Assembly (NCBI GenBank): GCA_902168185.1
Contig: CABHOV010000064.1
Span: 111,375 to 175,374, forward strand
Direction: 5' to 3'
Length of the DNA stretch: 64,000 bases
From: an uncultured Bacteroides sp.
GTDB taxonomy: Bacteria > Bacteroidota > Bacteroidia > Cytophagales > Cyclobacteriaceae
Positions 60,911 to 64,000 of this stretch are shown in pieces. Both the position numbers and the translations under genes were made by a program. How positions within the stretch are numbered: the first letter of the stretch is position 1; each line of letters opens with the position of its first letter. Under the pieces are notes generated by a model. It did no database searches, was not told where the DNA came from, and saw only the letters and a program-made list of their open reading frames with translations.

Positions 60911-62638
60911 ATGCAACTTAGCGAACAGGAGATCATCCGCAGACAAAAACTGGATGAACTCAGGAAATTAGGCATTAATCCATATCCGGCAGAACTTTTC
61001 GAAGTGAATGCTTCCGCGAAGGAAATCCTGGAAAACTACGAACGTCAGAAGAGCGACTATCGCCAGATCTCTATTGCTGGGCGCATCATGAGCACCCGCG
61101 TGATGGGGAGTGCTGCCTTTGCTGAATTGCAGGATGAGACCGGTCGCATACAGATCTATATTCGCAGAGATGACATCTGCCCTGACGAAGACAAAACTTT
61201 ATACAATACTGTATTTAAAAAATTACTGGATATAGGCGATATCATTGGTGTGAAAGGCTACGGCTTTACAACACAAACCGGTGAGATCTCCGTTCACGTT
61301 ACTGGCCTTACGGTTTTAACAAAAGCATTGCGCCCGTTACCTATAGTAAAAGAAACGGTAGACGAGCAAGGCAACGTGCAACGCCACGATGCCTTTACAG
61401 ATTCAGAGCAACGCTATCGCATGCGTTATGTTGATTTGATTGTAAACCCGGAAGTACGCGATACATTCATCAAACGTACACAGTTGGTAAACTCCATGCG
61501 TCAGTACCTGAATACAAAAGCTTACCTCGAAGTTGAAACGCCCATACTCCAACCGTTGTACGGTGGTGCTGCTGCACGTCCTTTCAAAACGCATCATAAC
61601 ACATTGGACATGACGCTATATTTGCGCATTGCCAATGAGCTATACCTGAAGCGCTTGATTGTTGGTGGATTCAACGGTGTATATGAATTTTCGAAAGACT
61701 TCCGTAATGAAGGGATGTCACGTTTCCATAATCCTGAATTCACGCAAGTGGAATTATATGTAGCCTATAAGGATTACTATTGGATGATGGAGCTCGTAGA
61801 GGAGATGATTGAAAAAGTAGCACTCGATCTTCACGGCACAACTGAAGTAAAGGTAGGAGAGAACATCATCGATTTTAAACGTCCGTGGACACGCTATACT
61901 ATGTTTGAAGCCATTCAGCATTTTACAGGTGTAGATATATCTGCGATGGATGAACAACAGCTTCGCGAAACCTGCAAGCAGTTGCACGTACCGATGGATG
62001 ATACCATGGGTAAAGGAAAGTTGATCGATCAGATCTTTGGTGAGAAGTGCGAACCGAATCTGATTCAACCTACATTTATTACAGACTATCCGTTGGAGAT
62101 GTCGCCTCTTGCAAAGAAGCATCGCAGCAAGCCCGGACTGGTTGAACGCTTTGAAGCGATCTGTAACCGTAAAGAGATAGCAAACTCATTCTCTGAGTTG
62201 AACGACCCGATTGATCAACGTGAGCGTTTTGAAGACCAGCTTGAACTGGGTAAACGTGGTGATGAAGAAGCGATGACGCTGGATGAAGATTTCCTTCGTG
62301 CGCTTGAATTCGGTATGCCGCCAACGGCAGGGCTAGGGATCGGTATTGATCGTCTCTCCATGATTATGACGAACTCTGCGTCGATACAAGATGTACTCTT
62401 CTTCCCGCAGATGAAGCCTGAAAAACCAGCTTCTGGTTTCAATGAAAAAGAATTTACCGATGCTGGTGTTCGCGCCGAATTTATACCGATACTTCAGAAG
62501 CTAGGTATACAGTCGCTTGCGCAGATGAAAGAGATGAAAGCTTCGAAGCTCTTTAACGATGTATGCGGAACACGCAAAAAAATGAAACTCGAAATCACCA
62601 ATCCTACCATGGAAGAAGTGGAAGGCTGGTTAAAGTAA
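60911..62638 (+). CDS. lysS: Lysyl-tRNA synthetase, class II
   Basis: A 575-residue class II lysyl-tRNA synthetase. The N-terminal OB-fold anticodon domain is at about residues 55-150 ([14 protein letters not shown]). The catalytic domain has motif 2 ([20 protein letters not shown]) and motif 3 ([13 protein letters not shown]). It is about 70 residues longer than the E. coli enzyme because of a C-terminal helical extension after the motif 3 region ([20 protein letters not shown]), which is usual in Bacteroidota. It has its own promoter and a strong two-way terminator. Confidence 0.97.
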   Translation: MQLSEQEIIRRQKLDELRKLGINPYPAELFEVNASAKEILENYERQKSDYRQISIAGRIMSTRVMGSAAFAELQDETGRIQIYIRRDDICPDEDKTLYNTVFKKLLDIGDIIGVKGYGFTTQTGEISVHVTGLTVLTKALRPLPIVKETVDEQGNVQRHDAFTDSEQRYRMRYVDLIVNPEVRDTFIKRTQLVNSMRQYLNTKAYLEVETPILQPLYGGAAARPFKTHHNTLDMTLYLRIANELYLKRLIVGGFNGVYEFSKDFRNEGMSRFHNPEFTQVELYVAYKDYYWMMELVEEMIEKVALDLHGTTEVKVGENIIDFKRPWTRYTMFEAIQHFTGVDISAMDEQQLRETCKQLHVPMDDTMGKGKLIDQIFGEKCEPNLIQPTFITDYPLEMSPLAKKHRSKPGLVERFEAICNRKEIANSFSELNDPIDQRERFEDQLELGKRGDEEAMTLDEDFLRALEFGMPPTAGLGIGIDRLSMIMTNSASIQDVLFFPQMKPEKPASGFNEKEFTDAGVRAEFIPILQKLGIQSLAQMKEMKASKLFNDVCGTRKKMKLEITNPTMEEVEGWLK

Positions 62639-62659
62639 TAGAGTATAACAAGTAATAAA

Positions 62660-62697
62660 AAAAAGGCTGCATGTAAAAACGTGCAGCCTTTTTTTTT
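62660..62697. terminator. Two-way terminator after lysS
   Basis: A 9-bp stem AAGGCTGCA (62663-62671) with TGCAGCCTT (62682-62690), flanked by an A run upstream and a T run downstream, so it can serve lysS and the opposite-strand small membrane gene. Confidence 0.88.
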
Positions 62698-62773
62698 GTG
62701 ATGAGATATGTTACTCAAATCCAGATCTGTTATAGCCGTTCTATGAAGTTGCAGAGTTCCCCGCGAAAGATGT

Positions 62774-63019
62774 TCAACTTGAAATTGACCTATATACCCA
62801 ACTAACTAAAAAGAAAATCAAAAATAAGGACAAAGCGACCGCACCTATGCCAGCGATAAAATTTAAGATTAGCACAGCACCAGCAGCGCTGAATGATCCG
62901 GCATACCTTTCATTTTTAACTTTCATAACTTTTTTCCTGTCTCTGTACCAAGTATAGAGACATACCCATCCGATGAGTGATGAAATTAACTCTAAAACTA
63001 TATATCCAAATATTTCCAT
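62774..63019 (-). CDS. Small two-span membrane protein
   Basis: An 81-residue protein with two clear membrane spans: about 4-24 (FGYIVLELISSLIGWVCLY) and 46-74 (AAGAVLILNFIAGIGAVAL). A basic loop lies between them (RDRKKVMKVKNERY). No family was recognised. It is convergent with lysS across the terminator and divergent from the lipoprotein gene at 63147. The high hydrophobicity and good start suggest a real gene; role unknown. Confidence 0.5.
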   Translation of the reverse strand: MEIFGYIVLELISSLIGWVCLYTWYRDRKKVMKVKNERYAGSFSAAGAVLILNFIAGIGAVALSLFLIFFLVSWVYRSISS

Positions 63020-63146
63020 TGATTAAGAATACACAATAACTTTCTGACCTCCTTCATTCAAATATATTGCAAGAATATAATATATTAAATGAACCGGTCA
63101 GTTTGAAAAGAAAGTGTTTATTTCGCATTGTTTATCTTCTTGAATT

Positions 63147-63812
63147 ATGTTTCGAAACGTTATCGGATTTTTGCTTCTACTGGCGTTGTTCAATGCCTGC
63201 AGCGGTATTAAAGACTTGCCCAAATATCAACTGAATGATGGCACCTATGAATTTAAACAACACCCGGACAGATACAAGAAGGTCTTTGTTTATGTAGCAG
63301 ACGATACAATGAGTATTTACCTGAAAGAGAAAATAACAGAACCATTTATACCTGACAGGTTGAAGGACCAATTTTTTCTTAAGCGGAGTTTCGATGTGGA
63401 TGTAATGACTATACCTTTCAAATTCCGGCCAGCGATCGGTAACATGCCCAGGCAACTGACAACTGATTTTAATGGCAATATTTTTATAGGGTATCGAATA
63501 GATCGGTTTCGCATAAGCTATAAGAAGACACCTATAGGAGTGAAGCAAATAAACAAACATCGGGGTTTAAGCATTGGCGGATTTGGTGGACTTGGCTCTA
63601 CTTCTGTCACACCCTCGACTACGAATAATCAAATTGCTGACGAGTATAGTGGATTTATACTTAGCCATGGTCTGGCGGTAATGGTCGGTGTTAATAATCT
63701 AACCGTAGGTATAGGTATCGGATGGGATTATCTTACGGATCGCGATAAGAATATATGGATTTATCAAAACAAGCCATGGTACGGATTAACCGTTGGACTA
63801 AATCTCAATTAA
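63147..63812 (+). CDS. Hypothetical lipoprotein
   Basis: A 221-residue lipoprotein. The signal ends LFNAC (Cys18). The mature part has an N-terminal region with KVFVYVADDTMSIYLKEK and then beta-strand pattern with aromatic alternation (RQLTTDFNGNIFIGYRIDRF; GLSIGGFGGLGSTSVTP; VGIGIGWDYLTD; final WYGLTVGLNLN). It may form a small barrel or beta-sandwich in the outer membrane. No family was recognised. It stands alone, divergent from the small membrane gene. Confidence 0.6.
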   Translation: MFRNVIGFLLLLALFNACSGIKDLPKYQLNDGTYEFKQHPDRYKKVFVYVADDTMSIYLKEKITEPFIPDRLKDQFFLKRSFDVDVMTIPFKFRPAIGNMPRQLTTDFNGNIFIGYRIDRFRISYKKTPIGVKQINKHRGLSIGGFGGLGSTSVTPSTTNNQIADEYSGFILSHGLAVMVGVNNLTVGIGIGWDYLTDRDKNIWIYQNKPWYGLTVGLNLN

Positions 63813-63846
63813 ATACCAGGTAGAATATGTATACTTGTTTTGATAA

Positions 63847-63990
63847 CTAATTTTTCTCAATGCCTATTATGCCTTTCTTAATTCGGTCACCACAGAAGTA
63901 AGAGTAAATAGCAAGTGGAACAAGGAGCACCAATGTTGTTTGTAAGTAAGGTTTTAGAATATAGGTTTGAATCATTTCAAATGTATTCAT
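63847..63990 (-). CDS. Short membrane protein or 3' end of a gene leaving the window
   Basis: A 47-codon frame from ATG at 63990 to TAG at 63847, with one membrane span (YLQTTLVLLVPLAIYSYF) and a charged tail (CGDRIKKGIIGIEKN). The frame stays open to the window edge (three more codons), so it may be the end of a longer gene. Composition is protein-like. Nothing else can be said. Confidence 0.4.
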   Translation of the reverse strand: MNTFEMIQTYILKPYLQTTLVLLVPLAIYSYFCGDRIKKGIIGIEKN

Positions 63991-64000
63991 GGCGCCCTTT

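Overview
The window looks like a chromosomal segment of a Bacteroidota bacterium, most likely from the Cytophagales. The evidence is two SusC/SusD pairs, a C25-family protease with a type IX secretion (T9SS) sorting domain, a type II glutamine synthetase, TAnnTTTG-type promoter boxes, and A-rich leaders with few Shine-Dalgarno sequences. No tRNA, rRNA, CRISPR array, transposase or prophage gene was recognised.

Layout. 1-2.8 kb: phenylacetate genes paaB and paaA behind a TetR regulator. 2.9-5.3 kb: an ECF sigma factor, a one-pass membrane protein (possible anti-sigma) and an outer-membrane barrel. 5.4-9 kb: a small secreted protein and a PadR regulator with a double-PspC/adhesin-like membrane protein. 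9.1-14.1 kb: a giant C25 protease-like T9SS protein. 14.1-18.3 kb: a LemA-like lipoprotein, then hemA-dinB-paaD, then a lipoprotein truncated haemoglobin with a membrane partner. 18.4-24.5 kb: a helix-hairpin-helix protein, a 1331-residue superfamily 1 helicase and a GCS2-type ligase. 24.6-31 kb: a nitrogen-assimilation block (asnB, amtB, BBP2-like porin, type II glnA). 31-35.6 kb: housekeeping and hydrolase genes. 35.7-39.1 kb: two tandem YfiR/DUF4154 proteins, a PAS histidine kinase and a LuxR-type response regulator. 39.4-50.4 kb: a double SusC/SusD locus with a DUF1735-type lipoprotein and no degradative enzyme. 50.4-54.6 kb: a small membrane gene preceded and followed by copies of an ~83-bp repeat, then a TonB-dependent receptor. 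54.7-64 kb: a coiled-coil/barrel protein, a BtuF-like protein, aroA, aroB, proline dehydrogenase, lysS and small membrane or lipoproteins.

The most interesting signals lie outside the coding regions. (1) A box of identical sequence (GCGTCTGGTTGT), a 5-nt spacer and a GAAA-capped terminator hairpin of different sequence but the same architecture occurs twice in the nitrogen block, after asnB and after glnA. (2) Both susC genes carry a leader hairpin that would bury the start codon in a 13-14 bp stem. (3) An ~83-bp repeat with a conserved hairpin and an identical 18-nt tail occurs on each side of a small membrane gene. (4) Tandem 66-bp double-stem hairpins lie between the histidine kinase and its likely response regulator, downstream of the two YfiR paralogues. 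(5) Perfect palindromes lie upstream of amtB and padR, and a long inverted repeat lies upstream of paaA.

All functions are read from sequence motifs and family knowledge; no database search was run.
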